Assembly: GCA_018456245.1 (NCBI GenBank)
Contig: JAGYHQ010000002.1
Span: 1-64,000, forward strand
DNA: 64,000 nt
Direction of reading: 5' to 3'
Source: Tenacibaculum sp.
GTDB taxonomy: Bacteria; Bacteroidota; Bacteroidia; Flavobacteriales; Flavobacteriaceae
Positions 36,269-44,926 of this stretch are shown here, piece by piece. Every line of letters begins with the position of its first letter. Position 1 is the first letter of the stretch. The position numbers and the translations under genes were made by a program. The notes under the pieces are model-generated. The model saw only the letters and a program-made list of their open reading frames with translations, did no database searches and was not told the DNA's origin.

Positions 36269-37504
36269 ATGAAAAACAAAACACACACCATTTTAGGAGC
36301 AATTATCGGAGATGTAATAGGCTCTGTTTATGAATTTGCACACAACAAAAGAATTGATTTTGAATTGTTTAATGAACAATCACAATTTACCGATGATACT
36401 GTTTTAACTCTTGCTATTGCTGATGCTATTATGCACAGAAAAGATTTCGCTAAAACCGTATGGGACTATGGAAATAAATATAGTTGTGGTATGTTTCATC
36501 ACTGGTTATCTTCCGACATATTAGAGCCCTACAGTAATTATAGTAATGGTTCTGCAATGCGAGTAAGTGCTGTTGGGTTTGCTTATGATACTATGGAAGA
36601 GGTGTTGAAAGTAGCCGAACAAACGGCGAGTATTACACATAATCACAAGGAAGGTATAAAAGGAGCACAAGCAATAGCAAGTGCTATTTTTCTTGCAAGA
36701 CAAGGAAAAAGTAAAAAGGAAATTAAAGACTTTATTGAACAAACTTTTCATTATGATTTAAGTTTTACTCTTGATGAGATTAGAGCTGATTATGAATTTG
36801 ATGCAACTTGCCAAGGCTCTGTTCCACAAGCAATAGTTGCATTTTTGGAAAGTACCGATTATGAAAATGCTATTCGTTTGGCAATTTCAATAGGTGGTGA
36901 TAGTGATACCATTGCTTGTATGACTGGAGGTATTGCTATGGCATATTACAACAACATTCCTAATTACATTGTTGATTTTGTAATGAAACGATTACCACAA
37001 GAATTTATTGACACCATAAATGAATTTGAGGAGTATTTGAATAAACATAAGGCTATGTCATTAGAAAAACAAAGAAAGTTTTGGGAAGAATTAAAAACAA
37101 GAGGTATAAAAAAATATCAAAAATATGCTCCTATTTTTGAAAATTTATATCAGAATAAAATAATTTATCACGAAGGGATTACTAGAATTGTACGATTAGA
37201 GAATTTAGAAATAACAGATGAGTATTTTCAAGCAAAAGCCATAAAAGAAAAAGTGATTTTAACAAAGTCTCAAAAGGATAGATTTAGGAAATACAATACA
37301 CTTGAAAAAGTGTTAAATAAAAGTGACAAGTGGACTTTTAGAGGAACTTGGGGAAATGCAATTATTTCAGAAAATCCTTTGAGGATAGGTTCTCCGTATG
37401 CAAATTTTGTAATATGGATAGAACCTAATTTTGTAAAAAATATTGAAAGACTTGCAGAGTATGGCGATGATGAAGATGCTTTGAAATTATTATGGAATAG
37501 GTAA
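36269..37504 (+). CDS. ADP-ribosylglycohydrolase with extra C-terminal domain
   Basis: DraG-type enzymes remove ADP-ribose from proteins or nucleic acids using two Mg ions. The metal-binding motifs are all present: IGDVIGSVYEF, FTDDTVLTLAIADAI, NGSAMRVSAVGFAY and GGDSDTIACMTGGIA. The hydrolase fills about residues 1-265. The last 140 residues (YAPIFENLYQNKIIYHEGITRIVRLENLE ... LWNR) form an additional domain I do not recognise. In this operon it may reverse an ADP-ribosylation triggered during defence, but no ADP-ribosyltransferase is seen nearby. Confidence 0.9.
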   Translation: MKNKTHTILGAIIGDVIGSVYEFAHNKRIDFELFNEQSQFTDDTVLTLAIADAIMHRKDFAKTVWDYGNKYSCGMFHHWLSSDILEPYSNYSNGSAMRVSAVGFAYDTMEEVLKVAEQTASITHNHKEGIKGAQAIASAIFLARQGKSKKEIKDFIEQTFHYDLSFTLDEIRADYEFDATCQGSVPQAIVAFLESTDYENAIRLAISIGGDSDTIACMTGGIAMAYYNNIPNYIVDFVMKRLPQEFIDTINEFEEYLNKHKAMSLEKQRKFWEELKTRGIKKYQKYAPIFENLYQNKIIYHEGITRIVRLENLEITDEYFQAKAIKEKVILTKSQKDRFRKYNTLEKVLNKSDKWTFRGTWGNAIISENPLRIGSPYANFVIWIEPNFVKNIERLAEYGDDEDALKLLWNR

Positions 37505-37525
37505 GGGAAATTTAAAAAGAAAATT

Positions 37526-38503
37526 ATGAGTTTAAGATTAATATATAACACCGTTGTGATTTCTAAATCAACTATAAAAAATAAATATAAAGGAGGATTA
37601 GAAAAATTTAGAAATGATATTACTTACGGAACATTTCAAGAAGATAACGAATTAATTAGTGTCAGTTTTATGAACCCTAATGATGCGTATTGGTATTGTT
37701 GTAAATTAAACGAAAACGGACTTCATTATAATAAAGATGAAAATTATTCAACGGATTTTGTTAGGGTTTGTATGATAATGGGAAAATCGTGGAAAGCCGA
37801 CTGGTTAGAAGTTGAAAGGCGAGATTTTTGGTTAAAAGGGGTATTACCAACACATACTTGCAAGGTAGTTTGGAGAAAACACAAAGTTTTCAACAATGAT
37901 AATGAATTATGTATATGGTGGAATAACCTTAACGATGCGTGGAAAAATATCTTATATTACAATTATAAATATAATGATGTTGAGGATAAAGTAAAAACAT
38001 TATATCATAAAATGCCCTACTACATACAGTTTATAGTAGATATTAATGAGAATGATTTAGAGAAAATGATATTAATGGAGGAAATTTGGATTTCTGGACT
38101 AAAAAACGAGGGAATAAGAGAAATTAAAAACCTTATTCCGTTAAAATACTTTAAAAATTTAAAAAATTTAGCTTGGAACGTAACTAATCTAGAAGAATTA
38201 TTAGGAGTAGAGGATTTAATAAATTTAGAACATATTGGGGGACATGGTCATTTTTCTGATATATACAGATTAAACAAACTTAAAAAATTGAAGAGTGTAT
38301 TTATTAGTAGTAAAAATATTAAAAGTATAAAATCACTATATAATTTAAAATTAGAGTACCTAAACATAAATCATGGTGATATTCCTAATAGAAATGAATT
38401 TATAGAATACAAAAAGAATAATCCTAAATGTTTTATTGATACATCATTTGGGTATAGTATAGATTTTGGTGATATTCCTAATAGAAGAATTAATGTAGAA
38501 TAA
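37526..38503 (+). CDS. unknown protein with an LRR-like C-terminal half
   Basis: The 325-residue protein starts with a Trp/Tyr-rich globular part (AYWYCCKLNENGLHY, WRKHKVFNNDNELCIWW). Residues about 180-290 show spaced leucine/isoleucine patterns (REIKNLIPLKYFKNLKNLAWNVTNLEELLGVEDLINLEHIGG, then LNKLKKLKSVFISSKNIKSI), typical of internalin-like leucine-rich repeats. Such repeats bind proteins. It is 21 bases after the glycohydrolase and two bases before the DUF1810 gene. I do not recognise the first half. Confidence 0.7.
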   Translation: MSLRLIYNTVVISKSTIKNKYKGGLEKFRNDITYGTFQEDNELISVSFMNPNDAYWYCCKLNENGLHYNKDENYSTDFVRVCMIMGKSWKADWLEVERRDFWLKGVLPTHTCKVVWRKHKVFNNDNELCIWWNNLNDAWKNILYYNYKYNDVEDKVKTLYHKMPYYIQFIVDINENDLEKMILMEEIWISGLKNEGIREIKNLIPLKYFKNLKNLAWNVTNLEELLGVEDLINLEHIGGHGHFSDIYRLNKLKKLKSVFISSKNIKSIKSLYNLKLEYLNINHGDIPNRNEFIEYKKNNPKCFIDTSFGYSIDFGDIPNRRINVE

Positions 38504-38505
38504 AA

Positions 38506-38937
38506 ATGAAAAAAGATATTTTTAATTTACAGCGATTTATAGAGACTCAAAACAGTAGTTACGAAATAGCCTTAAATGAAATAAAAAACGAAAGAAAACA
38601 AAGTCATTGGATGTGGTATATATTTCCTCAATTTAAGGGATTGGGAAGAAGTTACACTGCTGAAAAATACGCTATTCAAAGTAAAGAAGAAGCGATTGCC
38701 TATTTTCAAAATCCTATACTTAAAGAAAGATTGATAGCAATTACAACAGCATTTTTACATATTGAAAACAAAACAGCCTATGAGATTTTAGGCAGTCCTG
38801 ATGACTTAAAAATGAAATCTTCAATGACATTGTTTAATGCTATACAAAACGAAACTACTATTTTTAAAAAAGTTCTTGATAAATTTTATAATTCAATTAA
38901 CTGTGAACACACACTAAACGAATTAAATACCCCATAA
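38506..38937 (+). CDS. DUF1810 family protein
   Basis: Small 143-residue protein with the family blocks FIETQNSSYEIALNEIKNERKQSHWMWYIFPQFKGLGRSYTAEKYAI and PILKERLIAITTAFL, SPDDLKMKSSMTLF. These proteins are found in many bacteria, often wrongly called calpastatin; their biochemical role is not known to me. It is the last gene of the operon. The presence next to an ADP-ribosylglycohydrolase hints at nucleotide or ADP-ribose metabolism, which is only an inference. Confidence 0.85.
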   Translation: MKKDIFNLQRFIETQNSSYEIALNEIKNERKQSHWMWYIFPQFKGLGRSYTAEKYAIQSKEEAIAYFQNPILKERLIAITTAFLHIENKTAYEILGSPDDLKMKSSMTLFNAIQNETTIFKKVLDKFYNSINCEHTLNELNTP

Positions 38938-39129
38938 ATACACTTTACAATAAAAGGTAAGAAAAAGATAATAAAGTAAATATCATTGCGCAGTTTTATT
39001 ACTTTTAAACAACAGATAATCTAGTTTAAAGTACACCATTATGTATATGAGTTTTTATCTGTTTTTATTTTGTTTAACGTACTACCTTGTTTTTTAACAG
39101 ATAAATTTAGAAATATTATATATACTTCT

Positions 39130-39173
39130 CTTATTGACGAAAAATATAATTTTTTGGACTTTTCGTCAATAGG
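39130..39173 (+). promoter_or_regulatory. orphan copy of the TTGACG inverted repeat
   Basis: CTTATTGACGAAAA (39130-39143) and TTTTCGTCAATAGG (39160-39173) copy the palindrome at 25835-25878 with one mismatch. The -7 box seen there is not preserved and no rightward gene follows. The 306-bp gap between convergent genes (38938-39243) contains only this, and it is probably the leftover of a deleted gene's promoter. Confidence 0.6.
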
Positions 39174-39243
39174 GAGTGTTCTTAACTCACTAGAATTTTG
39201 TAAATAGTTTTTTTTATAAGTACACTTTTTTCACTTTTTACAC

Positions 39244-40194
39244 TTATAAAAGCAAATTAAAAAAATCTGCCATATCCAATCCTTCTTCTTTTTGTTTTTC
39301 AGTTGCTGTTTTTTCTAATAAATCAGAAACTTTAAAAGTAGCATTTTTAAGTTTACTTTGTATCTCATAGGCTTTTGTTTCCCATTCTTTAAAGGTATCA
39401 CCATTATTGGATAAATCAGGAAATAAAACAACCTTTCTATCTTCTAAAACTTTACATTTTTGAAAATTTAAACTACTCTTGTTATAAACTGCCAACCATA
39501 TAAAATTTGATTCTTTGGGAGAGCCTAAATATAAGGTGTTGTAAATTGCTGTTTTTGGAGCTTCTACTAATCCTATGTAATGATACGGATATAGCTTTAG
39601 TAAATGCTCCCCAAACAGACAACTAACTTTTAAATCTTGTTGGTCGTAATTTTTTAACCATTGAGGAATAGTGTTTTTACCTCTTATTAAATCATTCTTA
39701 ATTATTGAGTGTAAAAAAGATGTTTTTATAGTGTGATTTTCAGCATCAAATTGCTTGACTTGTATAGCCCTAACATTATTATTTATATCAATAAAAGGAA
39801 AAGTTATAGCACCTTTCATATAATCTTTTGTTATTGTTCCTAAATAATACATAGAGATTACTTCTTCAACTTTAGCGACTGGAAAATTACCTAATAGGTT
39901 ATTGATAAATGTGTTATCAGAATAGCCTTTTAAAGTAGTTTCTAATATTTCATTTGGTATAAAAACTTTATTTTTAGGTTTTGAATCGTAATATTTTATA
40001 GTGTTATTTATTTTTAATCCATCTTTGTAAGGATTAAGATGATATTTACATTTATTTTCCCTATCACAACGACCATATTTATAATCTAAATAATTATCAG
40101 TTTCTTTATCAATATAACGAACAAAAGTCTTCTTTCTACATTGAGGGCAATTATATTTTTTACTTCCTTTCTCTAATGAATATTTATAACTCAT
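39244..40194 (-). CDS. zinc-finger/TOPRIM primase-like protein (DUF6371 type)
   Basis: The 316-residue protein begins with a Cys4 zinc finger (YNCPQCRKKTFVRY ... YGRCDRENKCKY), as in DnaG-type primases. A TOPRIM-like half follows, with YIGLVEAPKTAIYNTLYLG and VVLFPDLSNNGDTFKEWETKA. It is 3 bases downstream of the helicase-primase gene and ends the replication module. It may prime or assist replication of the excised island. The family name is my best recollection. Confidence 0.75.
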   Translation of the reverse strand: MSYKYSLEKGSKKYNCPQCRKKTFVRYIDKETDNYLDYKYGRCDRENKCKYHLNPYKDGLKINNTIKYYDSKPKNKVFIPNEILETTLKGYSDNTFINNLLGNFPVAKVEEVISMYYLGTITKDYMKGAITFPFIDINNNVRAIQVKQFDAENHTIKTSFLHSIIKNDLIRGKNTIPQWLKNYDQQDLKVSCLFGEHLLKLYPYHYIGLVEAPKTAIYNTLYLGSPKESNFIWLAVYNKSSLNFQKCKVLEDRKVVLFPDLSNNGDTFKEWETKAYEIQSKLKNATFKVSDLLEKTATEKQKEEGLDMADFFNLLL

Positions 40195-40197
40195 ATT

Positions 40198-41655
40198 TTA
40201 AAAATTCACATCGTTTTCAATATTACTTAAATATGCAACATTACCTTTGTTAATCCTTTTAACTTCTATTTTATTGTTTTCTAAACGCCTTTTAAAGTTT
40301 GATTTATTTACAGGTTTAAATCCATCTTCTAAACAATAATTTCTATATTCAATGTATAAATCTTTAATTTTTATAAAGACTTCAATATTAGGTTTGTAAT
40401 TATTTTCATCTAAAAACATTTTCACACTATCAGATTGTTTTTTATAATCTTCAACAGCTTTGTCAGCACCCTCTGAATATGTGAAATTTTTATTTTTTAA
40501 CAATCTATTTAACCCTTCTAAAACCCAATTAAAAACTCCTGATAATTCATTTCCAATTATTTTAGTATGCAAATTTTTATCCTGTTTTTCTTCAGGTATA
40601 GTAACTTTAAAAGGAACTATTAGAAAACGCCTAAAAAAAGCATTTGTTTGTTCTACTTCTCTTGGTAGAATATTACTGTTAAAGATAAGTTTAGCATATT
40701 GTTTTAAGATGTAAGGCTTTCCATACGGAGACCTCGCTGTAATAGGTTCTCCACTCGCTAATTGTTTGAAAATAGCACTTTCTAATTTACCATTAATTTC
40801 ACTGGCATAATTAAGTAATTTATTACCTATTTCAGCTCTATAATACCCATTCTCGTTTGTTAAATCTTGTAATGAATAATTACTTGTATTTTCTTTCCCT
40901 AATAAGGCATTTACGACATCAAAGAAAACACTTTTACCATTTGCTCCACTACCATACAAGATTAAAACTTTTTCTAATTTTAATTTGTCATTTCCATTTT
41001 TAATAAAAAGACTACCTAAGTATTCAGATAAAATATTTTGTAAGGATTTATCAGGCAGAACAGTGTTTAAATACTCTTGAAAAATAGGTGCTTTTGCATC
41101 AGGCTCATAATTAAAAGGTAATTGATAAGTGAAAAAATCTTTTTGATTAAAAGGTCTTAATTCTGTTTTATTATCAATATCAAAAGTGCCATTTAATAAA
41201 TTTATAGAAACTTTGTTAGGAGATACACTTTCTGTTTCTAAAAATGTATCGCTTATAAACTGTTTATATAATTGCTCCTTAAAATTAAAATCTTTTTCTG
41301 TAAAGTAAGGAACTCCCATTTTTTTAGCAATTTCTCCTAGGAAATGTTTAAATAATTCTTCATTTATAATTTCCCAATAAGCACCATTGTATAAATATAT
41401 ATCACTATTTTGTTTGCAAAGCCCCCAATTTTTAGCCCTTACTTCTTTGTTTAATTCATCTATTACTATTATACGATAATGCTTTTGTTGAATTTTGAAG
41501 TTTTCTATCTTCTTGGTATTAGCTTTTTTTTCAAAATCTATTTTTTGGAAACTATTTTTCAATTCATTTAAAATTTCCTTTGCTTTTCTTGCCTTTGAAG
41601 TTGTTAAATTTTTCAATTCTTCTTTTGCTAAACTATTAAATTTTGGTTCTACCAT
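40198..41655 (-). CDS. P4/D5-family primase-helicase
   Basis: The 485-residue protein has the D5_N-like region (YNGAYWEIINEELFKHFLGEIAKKMG ... INLLNGTFDI) followed by the superfamily 3 helicase with Walker A LYGSGANGKSVFFDVVNALLG at about residue 230-250, Walker B-like LNYASEINGKLESAIFKQLASGEPI and sensor region KLIFNSNILPRE. A C-terminal winged-helix-like segment is present. It unwinds DNA and starts replication of phages, satellites and plasmids. It is the main sign that the island can replicate when excised. Confidence 0.9.
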   Translation of the reverse strand: MVEPKFNSLAKEELKNLTTSKARKAKEILNELKNSFQKIDFEKKANTKKIENFKIQQKHYRIIVIDELNKEVRAKNWGLCKQNSDIYLYNGAYWEIINEELFKHFLGEIAKKMGVPYFTEKDFNFKEQLYKQFISDTFLETESVSPNKVSINLLNGTFDIDNKTELRPFNQKDFFTYQLPFNYEPDAKAPIFQEYLNTVLPDKSLQNILSEYLGSLFIKNGNDKLKLEKVLILYGSGANGKSVFFDVVNALLGKENTSNYSLQDLTNENGYYRAEIGNKLLNYASEINGKLESAIFKQLASGEPITARSPYGKPYILKQYAKLIFNSNILPREVEQTNAFFRRFLIVPFKVTIPEEKQDKNLHTKIIGNELSGVFNWVLEGLNRLLKNKNFTYSEGADKAVEDYKKQSDSVKMFLDENNYKPNIEVFIKIKDLYIEYRNYCLEDGFKPVNKSNFKRRLENNKIEVKRINKGNVAYLSNIENDVNF

Positions 41656-41735
41656 ATTCTTATTTTTTTAATTAAATTTTGTGTAAAAAGTGTAAAAAGT
41701 TATGTTGTAAAAAACTTTTATATTTTTTTAATTTT

Positions 41736-42068
41736 CTACTCATTGTTGGATTTCATAAACTCATCTATTTGATTTTGGCTATACATAGGACTTACTCCTA
41801 TTTTTTTAATAGGAACTAATAAACCTTCATTTTTCCATCTATTTAATGTGCTTCTACTTTTTCTTAGAATTACACAAACTTCATCAATAGTCAATAATTT
41901 GTTGTTCTCTTCTTTACGAGTTTGAGGGAGTAGTGTTTTCTCCATTTTGTATTCTATTTTAGAATAGACTTTTAAAGCAATTTTATCTGTTATTCTTTCT
42001 ATAATATTATTTACATAATTGTTTGGTAATACTTCTAATTTAGAAGGAGTGATTATCTCTTTTTTCAT
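41736..42068 (-). CDS. helix-turn-helix protein, excisionase-like
   Basis: The 110-residue protein carries a MerR/HTH_17 type domain in its second half: LLTIDEVCVILRKSRSTLNRWKNEGLLVPIKKIGVSPMYSQNQIDEFM. Such proteins beside a tyrosine integrase act as excisionase or as regulator of the replication genes. It lies between the integrase pair and the primase operon, in the place where satellites and integrative elements encode their directionality factor. Confidence 0.85.
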   Translation of the reverse strand: MKKEIITPSKLEVLPNNYVNNIIERITDKIALKVYSKIEYKMEKTLLPQTRKEENNKLLTIDEVCVILRKSRSTLNRWKNEGLLVPIKKIGVSPMYSQNQIDEFMKSNNE

Positions 42069-42199
42069 AATATTTATATTTTATTTTTTACAAATTTGAG
42101 AATAAAAAAATGCTTAAAATAAAAAACTAACCCTAAGGTTAGTTTAAAAATGATTGTTAAGTAGTTTGTTTTAAGGGGATTTTTTATAAAAATAAATTT

Positions 42200-43285
42200 T
42201 TATGTTAGTTTTTCAATTATATTATCTATCATTTTATTTTTTATTCTATTTTTAGAAGATGGGGTGTGTTTCATTTTGATGTAGTCTATATATTTACCGT
42301 TCCATAAAAAACACATTGATACTTTTTTCCATTTATCTTTAGGATTTATTATTATCTCTTTTTCAATTAACTTATTTATAAAATAAAATAGTAAACCTTT
42401 ACTTTCAATCCAATTAACCCTTTGTATTACTTCATGTGTATTATCAAATATTTTCACAAAATAAGGATTGTTGATTTCTTTTATACATCCTTTATTTATT
42501 AAGTTTTTTCTTATACTTGATAATTTAAGTGATTTTGAATAATCGTTGGGTAAGGATGATTCAAAGGATTTTTCAAGTGTTTTTGTTTTAAAGAAACTTA
42601 TAAAATGACGATTGATAGTTTTAATTTTATTTTTTGTAGCTTGGTCTAAATATTCAAAGTAAGAATATGTTAAATTTTTTAAAGCAATAGTCATCTTTTC
42701 AATAATTAAAATATAGTTTTTTTCATCATATTCTTCAGATTTCTTCTTTAAGTTATTTAAATTTAATAGAGTATTACATATATTACTTACTACAGTGTCA
42801 ATATAGCTTCTAGGGTTTTTAGTATTATTTATTTGTCTTAAAACAACGCTTGTTTCATCGCTAATATATTTTTCAAATAAATCTTCTAAATAATCTATAA
42901 AACAATATTTCTCTAACAGATCTTTATATAGGTTAATGTTATCTGTATTTTGTGTTAAATACTTATGTTGTGTATATATATGCGAATTATCTCTCAAATA
43001 TTTTTTGTTTATACAAACAAGTTCTCCTTTTTCTCTGTTGTTATAAATTTCAAAATAGCTTCTAATATCCATTAGATACAAATTCTTTTTTTTAAAAGCA
43101 TTATAATGTTCTTCTAAAAAGATATTATTTTTTGTCTCTTTTGCTAATTTTGAAAAAGGAAACTCTTTAACACTTGTTAAGTTAAAATCAGATTTGTGTA
43201 AAAGGAATAATTCTCTTAAATTTTTTAATCTTTCTTCTATATTGTTTTGTTCTTGTTTAGTAAATATCCAATTATTTATTTCCAT
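42200..43285 (-). CDS. unknown protein coupled to the integrase
   Basis: A Lys/Asn-rich 361-residue protein. No domain is recognised. The last 90 residues (IKEINNPYFVKIF ... IQRVNWIESKGLLFYFINKLIEKEI) have a helical, wHTH-like feel that recurs in accessory proteins next to Bacteroidota integrases. Its first 14 bases overlap the 3' end of the integrase gene, so the two are translated together and probably act together, perhaps in integration or copy control. Confidence 0.7.
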   Translation of the reverse strand: MEINNWIFTKQEQNNIEERLKNLRELFLLHKSDFNLTSVKEFPFSKLAKETKNNIFLEEHYNAFKKKNLYLMDIRSYFEIYNNREKGELVCINKKYLRDNSHIYTQHKYLTQNTDNINLYKDLLEKYCFIDYLEDLFEKYISDETSVVLRQINNTKNPRSYIDTVVSNICNTLLNLNNLKKKSEEYDEKNYILIIEKMTIALKNLTYSYFEYLDQATKNKIKTINRHFISFFKTKTLEKSFESSLPNDYSKSLKLSSIRKNLINKGCIKEINNPYFVKIFDNTHEVIQRVNWIESKGLLFYFINKLIEKEIIINPKDKWKKVSMCFLWNGKYIDYIKMKHTPSSKNRIKNKMIDNIIEKLT

Positions 43286-44573
43286 CTTTTTTATCGTTTT
43301 CCCAATGTTCTCTCATTTTTTCTACATGTTCTTTTTGACCTATTTTTACATAATGTAAAAATTGTTTATCACTTGAATGCCCAGTAATGGCTTTAATTGT
43401 TTCATCTGGCAGTTTTCCATAGTGATTTGATACAAAAGACCTTCTGCAAATATGTGAACTTACGAGTTCGTATTTTGGATATATCCCCCTTTCATCTCTA
43501 TTTGTTTTAGGGTTTCTTTTGTCTCCTAATATCATTTCATTAATATTTGCCATTTTACAGAGAACTTTTATATTTTTATTAAAAAGGATTTCTCGGCTTT
43601 TTTTATTAATTTCTATTCTAGGTAATTCACCATTTCGTTTATCTAATATTTTTTGAAACTGTGGATGTATAGGAATTACAATAGGTTTCTTTGTTTTCTG
43701 TTGTTCTACAATTTTTATATTATTATCAATGATTTCTAATCTGTTGTAGTCGTTAAAATCACTTATTCGTAATCCTGTCCGTAGTCCAATAATAAACATA
43801 TCTCTTATAATATCTAATCGTTCATCCTCTATCTTTAAGTTATATATTAAATTAATTTCATTTTCCGTTAAATATGGGTCAAGTGTTTCTTGTCTTCTGA
43901 ATGTAAATTTTCTATTTTTATATTCTTTATTAATATCTATATTTTGTGATTCAGCTTCTCTACAAAATGTCTTTATTTGACTGATGTATTTTTCTATAGT
44001 ACTATTTCCATATTGACCTTCAATAGATAAAAAACTGACAAATCTTTTATGAAAACTTAAATTAATATCCTTATGAAGTAATCTGCATTTATCATATTCT
44101 TCAAACTCTATAATTCTTGTAAGAGTAGTATTGTATTTTCTTATTGTTTTTTCATCTAAGACTTTTCCTGTTGCTATATTTATTCTAGTTTTAGATTCTT
44201 CAATAAACTTCTTAACAAATGGAACAAAATACACCTTATAATTATCTTGCTCATCTTTTGGTCTGTTATGGAAAATTTCTATCTGACGATTTAGCCAATA
44301 TGTATCAATGGTTTCTCCATTACTAAAAGATGTGTTAAATTCGTTTAATATAAAATCTTTTAAATCAGATATTTTATCAAATAATTCTTTTTTAGGAAAT
44401 TTATCTGTAACCGAATTAAAGTTTTGTTTTTTATTAGACCACCATTTTTTCTTTACTAAGATATTTGATTTGGCAAATATATCATTCCGTTTCCCTTTGT
44501 TGGAATAAAATAACCTAACATATAGGTTTATGGGGTCTCTTTTAGTTTTATCAACAAGTCTAATACTAGCCAT
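43272..44573 (-). CDS. tyrosine integrase of the island
   Basis: The 433-residue integrase has an N-terminal arm-binding domain, a SAM-like core-binding domain (HNRPKDEQDNYKVYFVPFVKKF ... YGNSTIEKYISQIKTFC) and the catalytic domain with Arg in GLRTGLRISDF, the HxxR box ICRRSF, HSS and the Tyr nucleophile in FLHYVKI. It sits 215 bases from the right att site, as expected for the enzyme that inserted this island into tRNA-Met. Confidence 0.93.
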   Translation of the reverse strand: MASIRLVDKTKRDPINLYVRLFYSNKGKRNDIFAKSNILVKKKWWSNKKQNFNSVTDKFPKKELFDKISDLKDFILNEFNTSFSNGETIDTYWLNRQIEIFHNRPKDEQDNYKVYFVPFVKKFIEESKTRINIATGKVLDEKTIRKYNTTLTRIIEFEEYDKCRLLHKDINLSFHKRFVSFLSIEGQYGNSTIEKYISQIKTFCREAESQNIDINKEYKNRKFTFRRQETLDPYLTENEINLIYNLKIEDERLDIIRDMFIIGLRTGLRISDFNDYNRLEIIDNNIKIVEQQKTKKPIVIPIHPQFQKILDKRNGELPRIEINKKSREILFNKNIKVLCKMANINEMILGDKRNPKTNRDERGIYPKYELVSSHICRRSFVSNHYGKLPDETIKAITGHSSDKQFLHYVKIGQKEHVEKMREHWENDKKDGNK

Positions 44574-44633
44574 TTTCTTGGGTAAAAATCAATTAAATAT
44601 TCTTTCTTACAAAGATAATATTTTACTTTAAAT

Positions 44634-44660
44634 CTTCCCACTATCTTCCCATTTTTTATG
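44634..44660 (+). repeat. possible integrase arm site, right copy
   Basis: CTTCCCACTATCTTCCCAT followed by a T run matches 23161-23188 with one base change and one T difference, in the same orientation. It lies between integrase start and the att site. Confidence 0.5.
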
Positions 44661-44787
44661 AAATAGGTTGAAATATTGGTATTTTATAGTATTTTATAGA
44701 AAAGTTATTTTTAGATTTAAAAAATTGTAAATCAGAATTATATGTGCTATTTTATGTTATTGTGTTTTATTATGAATTATAATTGGC

Positions 44788-44804
44788 AGTCCAGTTCCCG
44801 CTAC
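44788..44804 (+). other. attachment site shared by island and prophage
   Basis: Exact second copy of AGTCCAGTTCCCGCTAC. The island lies to the left and the prophage integrase 122 bases to the right, so this copy is both the right end of the first element and, probably, the left end of the second. Confidence 0.85.
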
Positions 44805-44809
44805 ATAGC

Positions 44810-44850
44810 AACGCTTAAAGTCAGTAACAACAAGACTTTAAGCGTTTTTG
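44810..44850 (+). terminator. terminator right after the second att copy
   Basis: AACGCTTAAAGTC (44810-44822) pairs perfectly with GACTTTAAGCGTT (44834-44846), followed by a T run. Like the hairpin after the first att copy, it would end tRNA transcription if this element were the one next to the tRNA. Confidence 0.8.
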
Positions 44851-44926
44851 GTTAAAAAAGCGTGTCAATAACTCACTAAAGATGTTTAATATTTTGCAAC
44901 TGGTTTAAATCAGATGTAAAAAAAAA

